Shown piece after piece: positions 42,603-52,362 of a stretch of DNA of 64,000 nt. The number at the start of each line of letters is the position of its first letter. Positions within the stretch are counted from its first letter, which is position 1. Source of the stretch: an uncultured Eggerthella sp. (GTDB lineage Bacteria > Actinomycetota > Coriobacteriia > Coriobacteriales > Eggerthellaceae); contig UQLU01000002.1 of NCBI GenBank assembly GCA_900542065.1, positions 124,001-188,000 on the forward strand, written 5' to 3'. A program made the translations under genes and the position numbers. The notes under the pieces are model-generated. The model saw only the letters and a list, made by a program, of their open reading frames with translations, had not been told where the DNA came from and ran no database searches.

Positions 42603-43382
42603 TTAGTTGAAATACTGATCCTGTAAGGCCTCAAGGGTTCCATCCTCTTCTATTTCGGCAAGCACCTCATTTATGGCATCGGTAAGCGCGCGATTGTCCT
42701 TATTCAACGCTATGCCGTATTGTTCTCCCGTTGCCACCGTTTCAAGGATTTCACAATCCGAGTAGCCATTTTCAATCAGGTAACGTGCCACCGCAGCATC
42801 CACTACTATTGCTTGGGTTTTCCCTTTTCGGAGCGCACTAAAACATGAAGCAACATCTTCATGAGGCACTACCTTTTCTGAAACCGCATCTTCTGCATAG
42901 GTCTCACTCATGGTTCCCGCTTGAGCAGAAACCGTTTTACCCTGCAGCTCTTCGACGCGAAGATATTCGTCCTTAAGCGTAACTACCGCCTGATCAGCCA
43001 GGTAATATGTGCTAGTAAAATCCACCTGTTCTTCTCGCTGTGCATATATAGACAGAGAAGAAATTGCCGCATCATACTGTCTGCCTGCCTCAATTGAAGA
43101 AACAACCGACTCGAAAGGAACATTGACAAATTCGCACGACAGACCAAGTCTTGAAGCAACTTCTCGCATAACCTCTATGCTATATCCAGCTGGTTCTCCA
43201 TCAGAGAGATATTCAAAAGGCGGAAAATTAAGCGATGTGGCAACGGTTAATTTACCATCTGAAACTAGCTGGTATTTCTTTGACTCGGAATCAGAAGAAC
43301 AACCCGCCAATAAAGCCGCAAAGAGTGCCAATGAACATACCAGCGCAGCTACGATAGCTATTTTGGAGCGTTTAGCATCCAC
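42603..43382 (-). CDS. Amino-acid ABC transporter substrate-binding lipoprotein
   Basis: 259 residues of the solute-binding protein family 3. A lipoprotein signal ends at LLAGC (Cys about residue 28). The binding domain has LTVATSLNFPPFEYLSDGEPAGYSIEVM and GKTVSAQAGTMSETYA. It starts with GTG at 43382 and overlaps yerC by 11 nt, so both are read from one transcript. No permease or ATPase gene is adjacent, so it either works with a transporter elsewhere or is a sensor. Confidence 0.9.
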   Translation of the reverse strand: MDAKRSKIAIVAALVCSLALFAALLAGCSSDSESKKYQLVSDGKLTVATSLNFPPFEYLSDGEPAGYSIEVMREVASRLGLSCEFVNVPFESVVSSIEAGRQYDAAISSLSIYAQREEQVDFTSTYYLADQAVVTLKDEYLRVEELQGKTVSAQAGTMSETYAEDAVSEKVVPHEDVASCFSALRKGKTQAIVVDAAVARYLIENGYSDCEILETVATGEQYGIALNKDNRALTDAINEVLAEIEEDGTLEALQDQYFN

Positions 43383-43677
43383 GGGAGCTACCCTCTTTTT
43401 CTAGAACCTCAAACGCACGTTCATATCCACCAGCACCATAATTGAGCGCTTTTGAAACACGGGCGATGGTGGTTGCTGAGGCACCCGTTGCTTGTTCAAT
43501 TACCGCATAGGAGCGTCCTTCTTTCAGCATACGTGCCACATCCAAACGCTGTGACGTATCTTTGATCTCTCGTACCGTAAAAAGATCTTCAAGCAAAGCA
43601 AAAATATCATCAGGACTGGTAAGACCAGCGAAAACGTTCAGCAGGTCCTCAACTTCACGGGTACGTAGTTCAGCCAT
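43372..43677 (-). CDS. yerC: TrpR-like YerC/YecD-family DNA-binding protein
   Basis: 101 residues of the YerC/YecD branch of the TrpR superfamily. The domain has RTREVEDLLNVFAGLTSPDDIFALLEDLFTVREI and the helix-turn-helix EGRSYAVIEQATGASATTIARVSKAL. The start at 43677 has GGAGGGG 4 nt upstream. In Firmicutes this family is linked to a regulator of unknown ligand. It overlaps the binding-protein gene by 11 nt, which may mean coordinated control. Confidence 0.9.
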   Translation of the reverse strand: MAELRTREVEDLLNVFAGLTSPDDIFALLEDLFTVREIKDTSQRLDVARMLKEGRSYAVIEQATGASATTIARVSKALNYGAGGYERAFEVLEKEGSSRGC

Positions 43678-43774
43678 GATCCCCTCCGAATGCATCTAAA
43701 ACTATTTCTTCACACATGCTTTGTGCTCTCTAGATTTCCCACAAACTAGTATTAATTCATTGAACAAGCAAGAG

Positions 43775-45361
43775 CTATCGTCCAACCGTTACCAGACCAT
43801 ATTCATAAGAATCAACCAAAGCATTCCATGAAGCTTCGATAATGTTTTCCGAAACTCCAATAGTGCCCCATGATTCTTTTCCGTTTGACGTGGTAATCAT
43901 GACGCGTGTCGTTGCTCCTGTACCAACATTTTCATCCAGAATACGAACCTTGAAGTCAACTAATTCAATTTGTTCAACTTCGGGATAAACATCCTGTAAA
44001 GCAAGGCGCAAGGCATTATCGAGCGCCCCAACAGGACCAACGCCTTCAGCCGTTGCTACAAAACGTTTGTCGCCAATGTGAACCTTAATGGTGGCTTCAC
44101 TGGTTGCATCTTTTGCCCAAGCATTCGTGTCTTCTTTATCATCTACAATGACGCGGAAACTCTCTAAAGTGAAATGGGGCTTAAAGGTGCCCAGATGCAT
44201 ATGAAGCAACACTGCAAGAGACCCATCAGCAATTTCATAGGAAAAGCCCTGGTTCTCTCGTTCTTTAATATCGTCGAGAATTAGCTGAGTAAGATTACCC
44301 TTATCTGTCAAGTCAAATCCAAGCGACTTTGCCTTAGCAACCAACGATGCCTTTCCAGCCAATTCGCTTACCAATACACGAGTGGAGTTACCCACCTTTT
44401 CAGGCTTAGTATGTTCGTATGCTTCAGGAAAACGGGCTATCGCACTTGCATGCAGACCACCTTTGTGGGCAAAAGCAGAAGATCCCGTATAGGGATGATG
44501 CATGGAGTGAACCATGTTACACATCTCGGCAACTGAACGAGCAACGCTGGTGAGCTGCTTTAAGTTTTCACTTCCGACAACCTCATAACCCATCTTTAAC
44601 TCAAGATCGGCAATAGCACAAAGAATGTCGCAATTACCCACGCGCTCGCCATACCCATTAACGGTACCTTGTACCTGAGTGCAGCCCGCTTTGACCGCGG
44701 CAAGGGTGTTTGCCACCGCACATCCCGAATCGTTGTGGCAATGAACGCCAAAACGCTGATTAGGGAAACGGCTTGTTACTACGCGCGTTATTTCTTCTAC
44801 TTCGAAAGGAAGCGCTCCACCGTTGGTTTCACACAGATCAATAGAATCAGCCCCCGCCTGCACTGCAGCTTCGATCACCTGCAAAGAATACGACGGATTT
44901 GCTTTATAGCCGTCATAGAAGTGCTCAGCGTCAAACACTACTTCCACCCCATGACGCTTTAAAAAGGCAATCGATTCTGAAACCATACGCAAGTTTTCTT
45001 CAAGCGTGGTCATCAATGCACGCTCTACCTGAGCATCCCAGCTCTTGCCCACAATAGTTACCACAGAAGCACCTGATTCAAGCAAATCTTTTAAGCCTGA
45101 ATCCTCTTCTGCAGATACTCCTTTTTTACAGGTAGATCCAAAAGCAGCAATGCGCGCATGCTTTAAGTTCATCCGCTTAACTTCTTTAAAGAAAGCTATG
45201 TCTTTAGGATTCGAAGCTGGATATCCACCCTCGATATAGTCGATTCCAAATTCGTCTAAGCGCGCTACGATACGCAGCTTATCTTCGAGCGACAACGTAA
45301 TACCTTCACTCTGTTCACCATCGCGCAAGGTAGTGTCATATGCATAAACTTTTGTAGCCAT
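43775..45361 (-). CDS. cimA: (R)-citramalate synthase
   Basis: Condenses pyruvate and acetyl-CoA to citramalate, the threonine-independent route to 2-oxobutyrate and isoleucine. The DRE-TIM barrel opens YDTTLRDGEQSEGITLS and has the metal-site HCHNDSGCAVANTLAAVKAG. The C-terminal regulatory domain (about 390-528) resembles the LeuA dimer domain. Length 528 and the sequence DLCETNGGALPFEVEEI separate it from 2-isopropylmalate synthases and fit the long CimA type. ilvE lies immediately upstream, separated by a hairpin. Confidence 0.92.
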   Translation of the reverse strand: MATKVYAYDTTLRDGEQSEGITLSLEDKLRIVARLDEFGIDYIEGGYPASNPKDIAFFKEVKRMNLKHARIAAFGSTCKKGVSAEEDSGLKDLLESGASVVTIVGKSWDAQVERALMTTLEENLRMVSESIAFLKRHGVEVVFDAEHFYDGYKANPSYSLQVIEAAVQAGADSIDLCETNGGALPFEVEEITRVVTSRFPNQRFGVHCHNDSGCAVANTLAAVKAGCTQVQGTVNGYGERVGNCDILCAIADLELKMGYEVVGSENLKQLTSVARSVAEMCNMVHSMHHPYTGSSAFAHKGGLHASAIARFPEAYEHTKPEKVGNSTRVLVSELAGKASLVAKAKSLGFDLTDKGNLTQLILDDIKERENQGFSYEIADGSLAVLLHMHLGTFKPHFTLESFRVIVDDKEDTNAWAKDATSEATIKVHIGDKRFVATAEGVGPVGALDNALRLALQDVYPEVEQIELVDFKVRILDENVGTGATTRVMITTSNGKESWGTIGVSENIIEASWNALVDSYEYGLVTVGR

Positions 45362-45384
45362 GGGGTTCTCTTTTCGTATACAAA

Positions 45385-45411
45385 GAGAGCCCCGATTTCA
45401 TCGAGGCTCTC
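45385..45411 (-). terminator. Hairpin between ilvE and cimA
   Basis: A 12-bp stem with one G-U-type pair (45385-45396 and 45400-45411) and a 3-nt loop. On the minus strand it is followed by TTTGTATACG and lies 43 nt past ilvE and 24 nt before cimA. It could attenuate cimA or simply terminate ilvE. Confidence 0.7.
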
Positions 45412-45453
45412 GTATAAGCTGCCTTGAGCCCTATACAAAGGCTAATTTGCAAT

Positions 45454-46377
45454 CTAGAAACGAGTGATCCAGTCTTCGTACTCTGGAACCTTGCCGTAAG
45501 CAACATCGAAATAACGCTTCTGAAGTGCTTCAGTGATTGGGCCACGCTTGCCAATTACGCGATCGTCGATGCTGTTAATAGGGGTAAGCTCTGCCGCAGA
45601 GCCCGTCATGAAGGCCTCATCAGCAATATAAAGATCAGAACGGGTAAGCGACTCTTCAATGGCAGGAATATCCATGTCGGTTGCAAGAGTCAAAATGGTA
45701 TCGCGTGTAATGCCTTCAAGCAAGCCATCGGACAGAGGAGGAGTAGACAAAATACCATTGCGTACAACAAAGATATTTTCGCCCGTGCCTTCACATACGC
45801 GGCCTTCTTCGTTGAGCATAATTGCTTCCGCATAGCCGTGAAGCGTTGCTTCCTTCTTTGCGAGAATGGAGTTCATGTAAGAAGCGGAAGACTTAACAGC
45901 AGGAGGAATAGCGTTAAAGGAACGCTGACGCCAAGAAGAAACGCCTACCTTGATGCCGTTTTCCAAAGCTTCAGCACCCAGATAAGCATCCCATGGCCAA
46001 ACAGCAATAATGACGTCCACTGGAGCGCCCGTTGGATCAACGCCCATCTGACCATAACCGTAGTAAGCCAAAGGACGAATATAGCAGGACTTGATGTTGT
46101 TCTTCTTGATGATCTCTACCGTAGCTTCGCAGAGTTCGTCAACCGTATAAGGAAGCTCCATCATGGCAATTTTTGCGCTGCGATGCAAACGCTCCATGTG
46201 ATCGCGCAAACGGAAAATAACTGCCTCATCCGTATCGGTGTTGTGATAGCAGCGAATTCCTTCAAATACGCCAGAACCATAGTGCAAAGCGTGCGTCAAA
46301 ACATGCGTCGTAGCCTGCTCCCAAGGAATAGCTTCGCCATTTTTCCAAATGTAATCCACAGCCTCCACGTCAGCCAT
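45454..46377 (-). CDS. ilvE: Branched-chain amino-acid aminotransferase
   Basis: PLP enzyme for the last step of valine, leucine and isoleucine synthesis. The PLP lysine is K162 in NAIPPAVKSSASYMNSILAK; the substrate and PLP regions HYGSGVFEGIR, SCYIRPLAYYGYG and NEEGRVCEGTGENIFVV are intact. 307 residues is normal for class IV. AAAGGACGCATC precedes the ATG. It precedes cimA, another enzyme of the isoleucine route. Confidence 0.97.
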   Translation of the reverse strand: MADVEAVDYIWKNGEAIPWEQATTHVLTHALHYGSGVFEGIRCYHNTDTDEAVIFRLRDHMERLHRSAKIAMMELPYTVDELCEATVEIIKKNNIKSCYIRPLAYYGYGQMGVDPTGAPVDVIIAVWPWDAYLGAEALENGIKVGVSSWRQRSFNAIPPAVKSSASYMNSILAKKEATLHGYAEAIMLNEEGRVCEGTGENIFVVRNGILSTPPLSDGLLEGITRDTILTLATDMDIPAIEESLTRSDLYIADEAFMTGSAAELTPINSIDDRVIGKRGPITEALQKRYFDVAYGKVPEYEDWITRF

Positions 46378-46502
46378 GATGCGTCCTTTCGTCCTTGTTG
46401 ATATCCAATGTGTCTATAGCTCTAAAATATCTATAGCTTTTCAAGAATCGTATTCTACTCCAACTAAGTGGAGTGAAATAAGAACGAAACATTTTTGCAA
46501 TC

Positions 46503-46527
46503 TTTACGGAGTCCAGCACTCCGTAAA
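46503..46527 (-). other. Perfect 10-bp hairpin after the alarmone synthetase gene
   Basis: Stem TTTACGGAGT (46503-46512) with ACTCCGTAAA (46518-46527) and a 5-nt loop, 55 nt beyond the synthetase stop on the minus strand. There is no U-tract on either strand, so it may be a weak terminator or a structure in the ilvE promoter region. Confidence 0.5.
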
Positions 46528-46581
46528 TGGCATCCGAAGAATGGTTGAGCTTGCTAAAACTATCTGCTCGATCTGCTTTGT

Positions 46582-47361
46582 TTAATCCGCCTTGGCATCT
46601 TTTTGTGCATCAGGCATAGACTGGCTTTGTTGCGCCTTTGCAACACGTGCTTCTTGTTCCTCAAGTTGTTCGCGACGCTTTCGTGCCGCCTCTTCAACAT
46701 CGGTTGTCTGTACTGCATGCATCAAAATCTGCATACGGCGCTCCACGTCCTGAATAATTTCTGAACAATTCTTCAGTTCATCGCACATGTCTATACCTTC
46801 AAGCTGAACATCTTGCTTGTACTTCAAGGTATGTTCAAGCGATGCCCAAAAATCCATAGCTACAGTACGGAACTGAATTTCAACAGGAACGTATTGCTTG
46901 CGATCGAGGAAATACACGGGAACTTTCACAATGACGTGCAAACTGCGATACCCATTAGGTTTAGGGTGCGCAATATAGTCTTTCACTTTTACGATTTTCA
47001 AATCGTCTTGCATGGAAAGCACTTTTACCATGGCATACACGTCATCAATATACGAAACAATAACGCGCATACCAGCCACATCTAGAATATGCTCTTCAAC
47101 TGATCGCAATGTTATAGGCACATCATAACGTTGCAGTTTCTCATACACGCTTTTGGTCGACTTAAGGCGTGATTCCATGTGGTGAATCGGATTACGGTTA
47201 AATCGGTATTCCAAATCTGCATCAAGAATTTCAAAACGCGTTTTCATTTCGCGAATAGCAGCGTCATATTTTTTAAAGAGCGATTTACTCGCTTTTTCGA
47301 AAAGCGCAAAATGTTCGACTAATCGTTGAGCCTGCTCAGCGGTCGTATTTTGTCGATCCAT
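46582..47361 (-). CDS. Small alarmone synthetase (RelA/SpoT-domain GTP pyrophosphokinase)
   Basis: 259-residue protein with a single RelA/SpoT synthetase domain and no hydrolase, TGS or ACT domain, as in YjbM/YwaC-type small alarmone synthetases. It makes (p)ppGpp-like alarmones. Motifs seen are DVAGMRVIVSYIDDVYAM, HPKPNGYRSLHVIVKVP and VEIQFRTVAMDFWASLEHTL. The C-terminal 60 residues are a charged coiled coil (ARKRREQLEEQEARVAKAQ). The start at 47361 has AGGAGGGG 8 nt upstream; the frame's earlier start at 47424 is unsupported. Confidence 0.9.
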   Translation of the reverse strand: MDRQNTTAEQAQRLVEHFALFEKASKSLFKKYDAAIREMKTRFEILDADLEYRFNRNPIHHMESRLKSTKSVYEKLQRYDVPITLRSVEEHILDVAGMRVIVSYIDDVYAMVKVLSMQDDLKIVKVKDYIAHPKPNGYRSLHVIVKVPVYFLDRKQYVPVEIQFRTVAMDFWASLEHTLKYKQDVQLEGIDMCDELKNCSEIIQDVERRMQILMHAVQTTDVEEAARKRREQLEEQEARVAKAQQSQSMPDAQKDAKAD

Positions 47362-47507
47362 TAGTAATACCCCTCCTATGCTCTCAAAAACAGAAAGCAC
47401 TACCAGTTTTGCATGTTGATGCAACGATGCTATTTAATCAAAATCCCTTTGCTTGTGAGTGCCTGAAACAATTCCATTACCGCACCGTTACGAAACAATC
47501 GCAAAAA

Positions 47508-47534
47508 ATAGGCAGAAAATGTCTTTCTGCCTAT
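47508..47534 (-). terminator. Strong terminator of glnN
   Basis: A perfect 11-bp stem, ATAGGCAGAAA with TTTCTGCCTAT, and a 5-nt loop. The minus strand continues TTTTTTGCG. It is 37 nt beyond the stop. Confidence 0.9.
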
Positions 47535-47570
47535 AAGTCTCTTAGCTCTTTATATTTTTAGTATTCAATC

Positions 47571-49661
47571 CTATGCATAGAAGAGCATGTCATTGTAGGT
47601 AGGAACAGGCCAATAGCTTCGCTCAACAATGCATTCCAAGTCGTCAATTTCTTTGCGCAGAGCCTCCATTGCAGGAATAACCTTTTCGGCATAAGAATTT
47701 GCCTGCTCTTGTGGATCTTCGATAGCCTCGGTAGCGTCATGAAGTTTAACAAGCTGACGTACACACTCTGCAGCGCGATTAAAGCCATTGAGAATCTTAT
47801 TGAGCAATTTTTCGTGCTCGGTCATATCCGCACCACGAAGAGCTGCCTTTACCGTAGTAATATTGCTTGCCAAATCAGCCATGTAGTCGCTGATAGCAGG
47901 CAAATAAGCGCGACGAGCCATGCGAATCATTACGCGAGCCTCAATGTTAAGAAGCTTGTTGTACTTTTCCAGTTTTACCTCATAGCGGCTGCGAACTTCC
48001 GCTTCGTCAAGAATGCCAAATTCTGCAAACAGATCCAAAGACTTCTGAGAAACAAAGCAAGGAAGCGCTTCAGCGGTGTTGCGATAGTTTGCCAAACCGC
48101 GGCGCTCTGCTTCTTCTTCCCAATCCTGAGAGTAACCATTGCCGTTAAAGATAATGCGCTGATGATCGGTCAGCGTTTTCTTGATATATTTGATGGCTTT
48201 CTTTTCGAATTCAGCGCCCTCTACATCGCCCATAGCATCAGCAAAATCCTTTAAGCCCTTTGCCATAGCGGTATTGAGAATCATGTTGCAATCAGCCAGA
48301 TTTACATCAGAACCGGGCATGCGGAATTCGAACTTGTTGCCCGTGAATGCAAAAGGACTGGTGCGATTGCGATCGGTATTGTCCTTTAAGAATTTAGGCA
48401 ATACCGCAACACCTAAATCCATTGCTACTGCTTCTGCGGAATGATATTCTTCGCCCGAAATAAGCGCATCAACAATAGCGCCCAGTTCGTCACCCAAAAA
48501 CATCGAGATAATAGCAGGTGGTGCTTCGTTTGCGCCCAAACGATGATCATTACCTGCCGAAGCAACCGACATGCGCAAAAGCTCTTGATATTCGTCTACC
48601 GCTTCAACAACACAGGTAAGGAACACCAAGAAACGTAGGTTATCCATGGGGTCGTCGCCTGGATCAAGCAAGTTGACCTTGCCATAAGAAAGCGACCAGT
48701 TGTTATGCTTACCTGAACCATTAATGCCTTCGAAAGGCTTTTCATGAGTAAGGCAAACCAAACCGTGATGAGATGCATCAAGACGCATCTTTTCCATAGT
48801 AAGCAGGTTTTCATCAATTGCGCGATTTGAATTGGTGAACAAGGGGGCCAATTCGTGCTGCGCAGGAGCTACTTCGTTGTGCTTTGTCTTCGCAGAAACA
48901 CCCAGCGCCCACAAATCGTCGTCTACTTCTTTCATGAAGTTATTAACAGTAGGACGAATTGCGCCGAAATAATGTTCTTCAAGCTCTTGGCCCTTCGAAG
49001 GAGGAGCACCAAAAAGCGTACGACCCGTCATAATAAGGTCTTGGCGCTGCACGTAGTCCTTTTCTGAAATGAGGAAGTATTCCTGCTCAGCACCAACCGT
49101 CGTAATAACACGATGGCCATCTTCGCCAAAATACTTCAACACACGCTGTGCTTGCTTATCAACCGCATTCATAGAACGAAGCAGAGGAGTTTTTTTGTCC
49201 AGCGCTTCACCCGTATAGGAACAAAATGCAGTTGGAATGCAAAGTACTTCATCTTTAATAAAAGCAAATGAAGTTGGATCCCAGGTGGTGTAGCCGCGGG
49301 CTTCAAACGTTGCACGCAAACCACCCGAAGGGAAGCTGGAAGCATCAGGTTCGCCCTGAACCAATTCCTTGCCAGAAAACGTCATAATAGCGGTACCGTC
49401 GCCAACAGGATCCAGGAAGCTGTCATGCTTTTCTGAGGTGATGCCTGTTAGAGGCTGGAACCAGTGAGTATAGTGGGTTGCACCGCGCTCAATTGCCCAC
49501 TCTTTCATGGCATGAGCAACTACATTTGCAACTTCAATATCAAGAGGTTTGCCCTCACGGACGGTTTTTACGAGACTTTTATACGTTTCTTTAGGAAGGC
49601 GTTCCTTCATAACGTGCTCGTTAAAGACCATAGATCCGTATATTTCTTGAACGTGGGCCAT
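47571..49661 (-). CDS. glnN: Type III glutamine synthetase
   Basis: Makes glutamine from glutamate, ammonia and ATP. The 696-residue length and N-terminal GSIII domain (YTHWFQPLTGITSEKHDSF) mark the GlnN type found in anaerobes. Nucleotide and metal regions include GAEQEYFLISE, ALGVSAKTKHNEVAPAQHEL, EKPFEGINGSGKHNNWSL and GNKFEFRMPGS. The start is the ATG at 49661, with AAGGAG 5 nt upstream. The adjacent LysR gene, 80 nt upstream on the same strand, is a candidate regulator. Confidence 0.97.
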   Translation of the reverse strand: MAHVQEIYGSMVFNEHVMKERLPKETYKSLVKTVREGKPLDIEVANVVAHAMKEWAIERGATHYTHWFQPLTGITSEKHDSFLDPVGDGTAIMTFSGKELVQGEPDASSFPSGGLRATFEARGYTTWDPTSFAFIKDEVLCIPTAFCSYTGEALDKKTPLLRSMNAVDKQAQRVLKYFGEDGHRVITTVGAEQEYFLISEKDYVQRQDLIMTGRTLFGAPPSKGQELEEHYFGAIRPTVNNFMKEVDDDLWALGVSAKTKHNEVAPAQHELAPLFTNSNRAIDENLLTMEKMRLDASHHGLVCLTHEKPFEGINGSGKHNNWSLSYGKVNLLDPGDDPMDNLRFLVFLTCVVEAVDEYQELLRMSVASAGNDHRLGANEAPPAIISMFLGDELGAIVDALISGEEYHSAEAVAMDLGVAVLPKFLKDNTDRNRTSPFAFTGNKFEFRMPGSDVNLADCNMILNTAMAKGLKDFADAMGDVEGAEFEKKAIKYIKKTLTDHQRIIFNGNGYSQDWEEEAERRGLANYRNTAEALPCFVSQKSLDLFAEFGILDEAEVRSRYEVKLEKYNKLLNIEARVMIRMARRAYLPAISDYMADLASNITTVKAALRGADMTEHEKLLNKILNGFNRAAECVRQLVKLHDATEAIEDPQEQANSYAEKVIPAMEALRKEIDDLECIVERSYWPVPTYNDMLFYA

Positions 49662-49741
49662 CTCTTCTCCTTTAAAGGTCACGCCGCCAAAGCGGCCTTA
49701 CGTGCGAGATCCAATACTTTATTGTGCCATAAGAATCGATA

Positions 49742-50656
49742 TTAGTTTTGCGTTTTACCGTAATCCAATAAACGAGGGAAACGATACGTGCTCATGAAAT
49801 CGATAAATTCCTGCACTACGCGAGGACGACGGCTTTCATCGCGACACACCACATAGGTTTTATGGAAATCTACTGGCGCTTCGCGAATAGGCAGGCATAC
49901 CACATCATCAAACGCATTGATCAAAAACGAATAGCAGAACAATGCCACCTGAGAATCATCTGCTGCCACAATGGAAGAAAGCGTGATTTCGTCATCATAG
50001 GCATAGTGAACATGCAAGCCATAATTATCTACTAAGCTACGCAATCCCTCCGTTACCGGTGAATGAGGATTGTACGTTAAGAGTTCCAGATCCTTCAATT
50101 CCGAGAGGGATACACTATCGCGCTGCGCTAAGGGGTTCTTGCGATTGACGCCCAGCACAAGTGATTGCGACCAGCAGAGACTATATTGCAAGCCCTTCAT
50201 ATCTCCTACTCGACTACAAATTGCCACATCAAGCTGGCCCGCACGCAATCTGCGCAGCAATTCTCTTGAATACGCCTGCGTCACCGTAATTTGAGGATCA
50301 AACGAACTTTCCTGTCGAAAATCGAACAGTGCCTGAGACCAGAATTTACTCTGCATAGCATGGATGGTGCCCAGATTGATAACGGCATTTTCTGTTCCAA
50401 GCGATTCTTCTGCTAATGTTTGGGCTCTATCAAGATCATAAAGCGCACTGGAAATACACTCGACAATATCGCAACCAATATCAGTCAATTCAACCGTAGC
50501 GCGGTTACGCTCCAAAAGCTGAACTCCCCATTCTTCTTCAAGACGCTTCACTGCAAGCGAGAGAGTAGGCTGAGAAATATGCAATTCTTTAGAAGCGCGT
50601 GTGAAATTGAGTACTTTTGATAAATGCTCAAAATAGCGCAGATCTTCAACTCTCAT
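49742..50656 (-). CDS. LysR-family transcriptional regulator
   Basis: 304 residues. The N-terminal winged helix-turn-helix is MRVEDLRYFEHLSKVLNFTR followed by ASKELHISQPTLSLAVKRLE. The C-terminal two-lobe effector domain has VAICSRVGD and PLAQRDSVSLSELKDLELL. It lies upstream of glnN, same strand, with an 80-nt gap and no terminator, so the two may be one transcript and it could tune nitrogen assimilation. The effector is unknown; the link to glnN is inferred from position. Confidence 0.9.
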   Translation of the reverse strand: MRVEDLRYFEHLSKVLNFTRASKELHISQPTLSLAVKRLEEEWGVQLLERNRATVELTDIGCDIVECISSALYDLDRAQTLAEESLGTENAVINLGTIHAMQSKFWSQALFDFRQESSFDPQITVTQAYSRELLRRLRAGQLDVAICSRVGDMKGLQYSLCWSQSLVLGVNRKNPLAQRDSVSLSELKDLELLTYNPHSPVTEGLRSLVDNYGLHVHYAYDDEITLSSIVAADDSQVALFCYSFLINAFDDVVCLPIREAPVDFHKTYVVCRDESRRPRVVQEFIDFMSTYRFPRLLDYGKTQN

Positions 50657-50960
50657 AATGCTCTCTTTCGTAGCTCATAATGCCGCCAGAATGAAGTGTT
50701 CGCTGCACCAAAAGAGACAACCTTACCATCAGCAATTTCATCCAGGCTCTTTAGTTTCAATGCTCCATTATAAGGAAAGCGCCCCCGCTCTATCGAACGC
50801 AGGCGCTTCATATTCAATCAAAATACGCAACAAACAAGCAGCTTGTTGTAAAGACCTAATGCCCAACGAGCAGTTGCTTTGCGGATTCCCGATAGCTAAC
50901 CCGCTGTCGCATTGCTAGATATCTGGTATTTAGGCCATTCTCGCACTGGGTCGATACTCT
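50657..50960. other. Intergenic region with a Gfo/Idh terminator
   Basis: 304 bp between the oxidoreductase and the LysR gene. It holds a GC-rich imperfect hairpin with AAGCGCC...GGCGCTT arms (about 50777-50807) followed by TTTCCTTATAA on the minus strand, likely the oxidoreductase terminator. The LysR promoter should lie close to it. Confidence 0.5.
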
Positions 50961-52004
50961 TTAGAGATCAACTACCTGCTTTGTTTCTGCCGATTTTTGA
51001 ATACCTTTAATTACTCGCAAGGTATCCAATGCGTCTTCGCCGGTGCAGCGTGGTATAGTTTCGCGTCCTTGGCATAAATCAACAAAATGATCCAATTCGG
51101 CTGCCATAGGATCGTTAATTTCTAAATCAAAATGCTCTTTAAGAAGTGGCTCGTTCCAACCATAGTGATCTTTGTCGTAATAATACAAATCCATATGAGG
51201 GAAGCCGAATGAAGCTTCGGTGCCAAAAATTCGCAGAGAATTTTCTTCATTACATAACCCGTAATTCAAGTTTTCCTCGGCAGCCAAATCGTAACTCCAA
51301 GGACCAGGAGTACCATCGCTGAGGAAATACGTAGCGGTTGCACCACCTTCATATTCAACTATTACCGAAACGGAATCTTCCACTTCGTTATTGCGAATAT
51401 TATTCCGCGCTGCCGCATAAACTCGCACGGGCTTCATACCTGTTAAGTAGTTCAAATCGTCGAAGTCGTGCACCGCATTAATAAGCAAAGGTCCGCCACC
51501 TTTTTTGACGCGCCATTCCACATCAAAATAGGCATAGGGCTTAGCTATAGCAAAGCTGCTTTGAAGACCAACAATTTTACCCAAACGACCCGACTTAATA
51601 AGTTCGCGTAAGAACAAATACCGAGGCGAATTACGGCGATGATGTCCAATAAGAAGCGTTGCACCCGCTTCCTTGCAAATGTCAATGATATGCTGAGCTT
51701 CTTCAATCGTATTAGCAATAGGCTTTTCCAAAAGAATGTTCTTGATGCCTACCGCAAGTGACTCTTCAACAGCTTCTGCATGTAAGCCATTAGGAAGCGC
51801 GATTGCTACTGCGTTCAAATCTTCTTGACGCAATAAAAGGCGGTAATCCTCGTAGCGCTTTAACCCCAACTCGCTTGCGAGAGATTCCGCCTGTTCTCCA
51901 AACCCGGCTACTGCAACAACCTCAACTTCATCATGCTTAAGAGCATCGCGTACTATCTTTGCCCCTTGATTTAGACCAAGGACGGCAAGTTTCACCGGTT
52001 TCAT
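50961..52004 (-). CDS. Gfo/Idh/MocA-family oxidoreductase
   Basis: 347-residue NAD(P)-dependent sugar-type dehydrogenase. The Rossmann start is KLAVLGLNQGAKIVRDAL, and the family LLEKPIANTIEEAQHI is at about residue 95, including the catalytic Lys of the EKP motif. The C-terminal domain has RVKKGGGPLLINAVHDFDDLNYL with the His. The start at 52004 has AAGGGGA upstream; the frame's earlier start at 52058 lacks it. Substrate unknown. It precedes LysR but has its own probable terminator. Confidence 0.9.
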   Translation of the reverse strand: MKPVKLAVLGLNQGAKIVRDALKHDEVEVVAVAGFGEQAESLASELGLKRYEDYRLLLRQEDLNAVAIALPNGLHAEAVEESLAVGIKNILLEKPIANTIEEAQHIIDICKEAGATLLIGHHRRNSPRYLFLRELIKSGRLGKIVGLQSSFAIAKPYAYFDVEWRVKKGGGPLLINAVHDFDDLNYLTGMKPVRVYAAARNNIRNNEVEDSVSVIVEYEGGATATYFLSDGTPGPWSYDLAAEENLNYGLCNEENSLRIFGTEASFGFPHMDLYYYDKDHYGWNEPLLKEHFDLEINDPMAAELDHFVDLCQGRETIPRCTGEDALDTLRVIKGIQKSAETKQVVDL

Positions 52005-52362
52005 ATGATCCCCTTTTTCTCCTTGTGAGTCCCTTATTAAAACCCCTATAACCATCAAGATGCGAAACCCCTCATTCGCATCAAGCTAAACACTTTGCAA
52101 CAACATCCCCATTGTGTTGCAAAAATTTAATAAGGGCTGCGCCTTTAGCCTCCGAAAGCAAAAGACGCACCATGGCTTTATTAATTTGATATTGATACTT
52201 TTGATAAGAAAAATCTAATTGATAAACTATCTATTATTACGTTCAGATTTGATTTCTTTATAACGCCTGATAAGCTTTGATGATTAAAATGCCATCAAAG
52301 CTTTTGTTTCAAAATAAAATTGCTTCTTATTATTAAGAGTGCTTATAGTAATACATTCATAT
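52005..52362. other. AT-rich intergenic region with a perfect palindrome
   Basis: 358 bp between the EamA gene and the oxidoreductase. It holds the palindrome described at 52272-52303 and the oxidoreductase promoter. No gene seen. Confidence 0.5.
52272..52303. terminator. Perfect 11-bp-arm palindrome after the EamA gene
   Basis: AAGCTTTGATG (52272-52282) and CATCAAAGCTT (52293-52303) form a perfect stem. The plus strand continues TTTGTTTC, while the minus strand, which carries the EamA gene, has no U-tract. It is most likely the EamA-gene transcript end or an operator. Confidence 0.5.
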
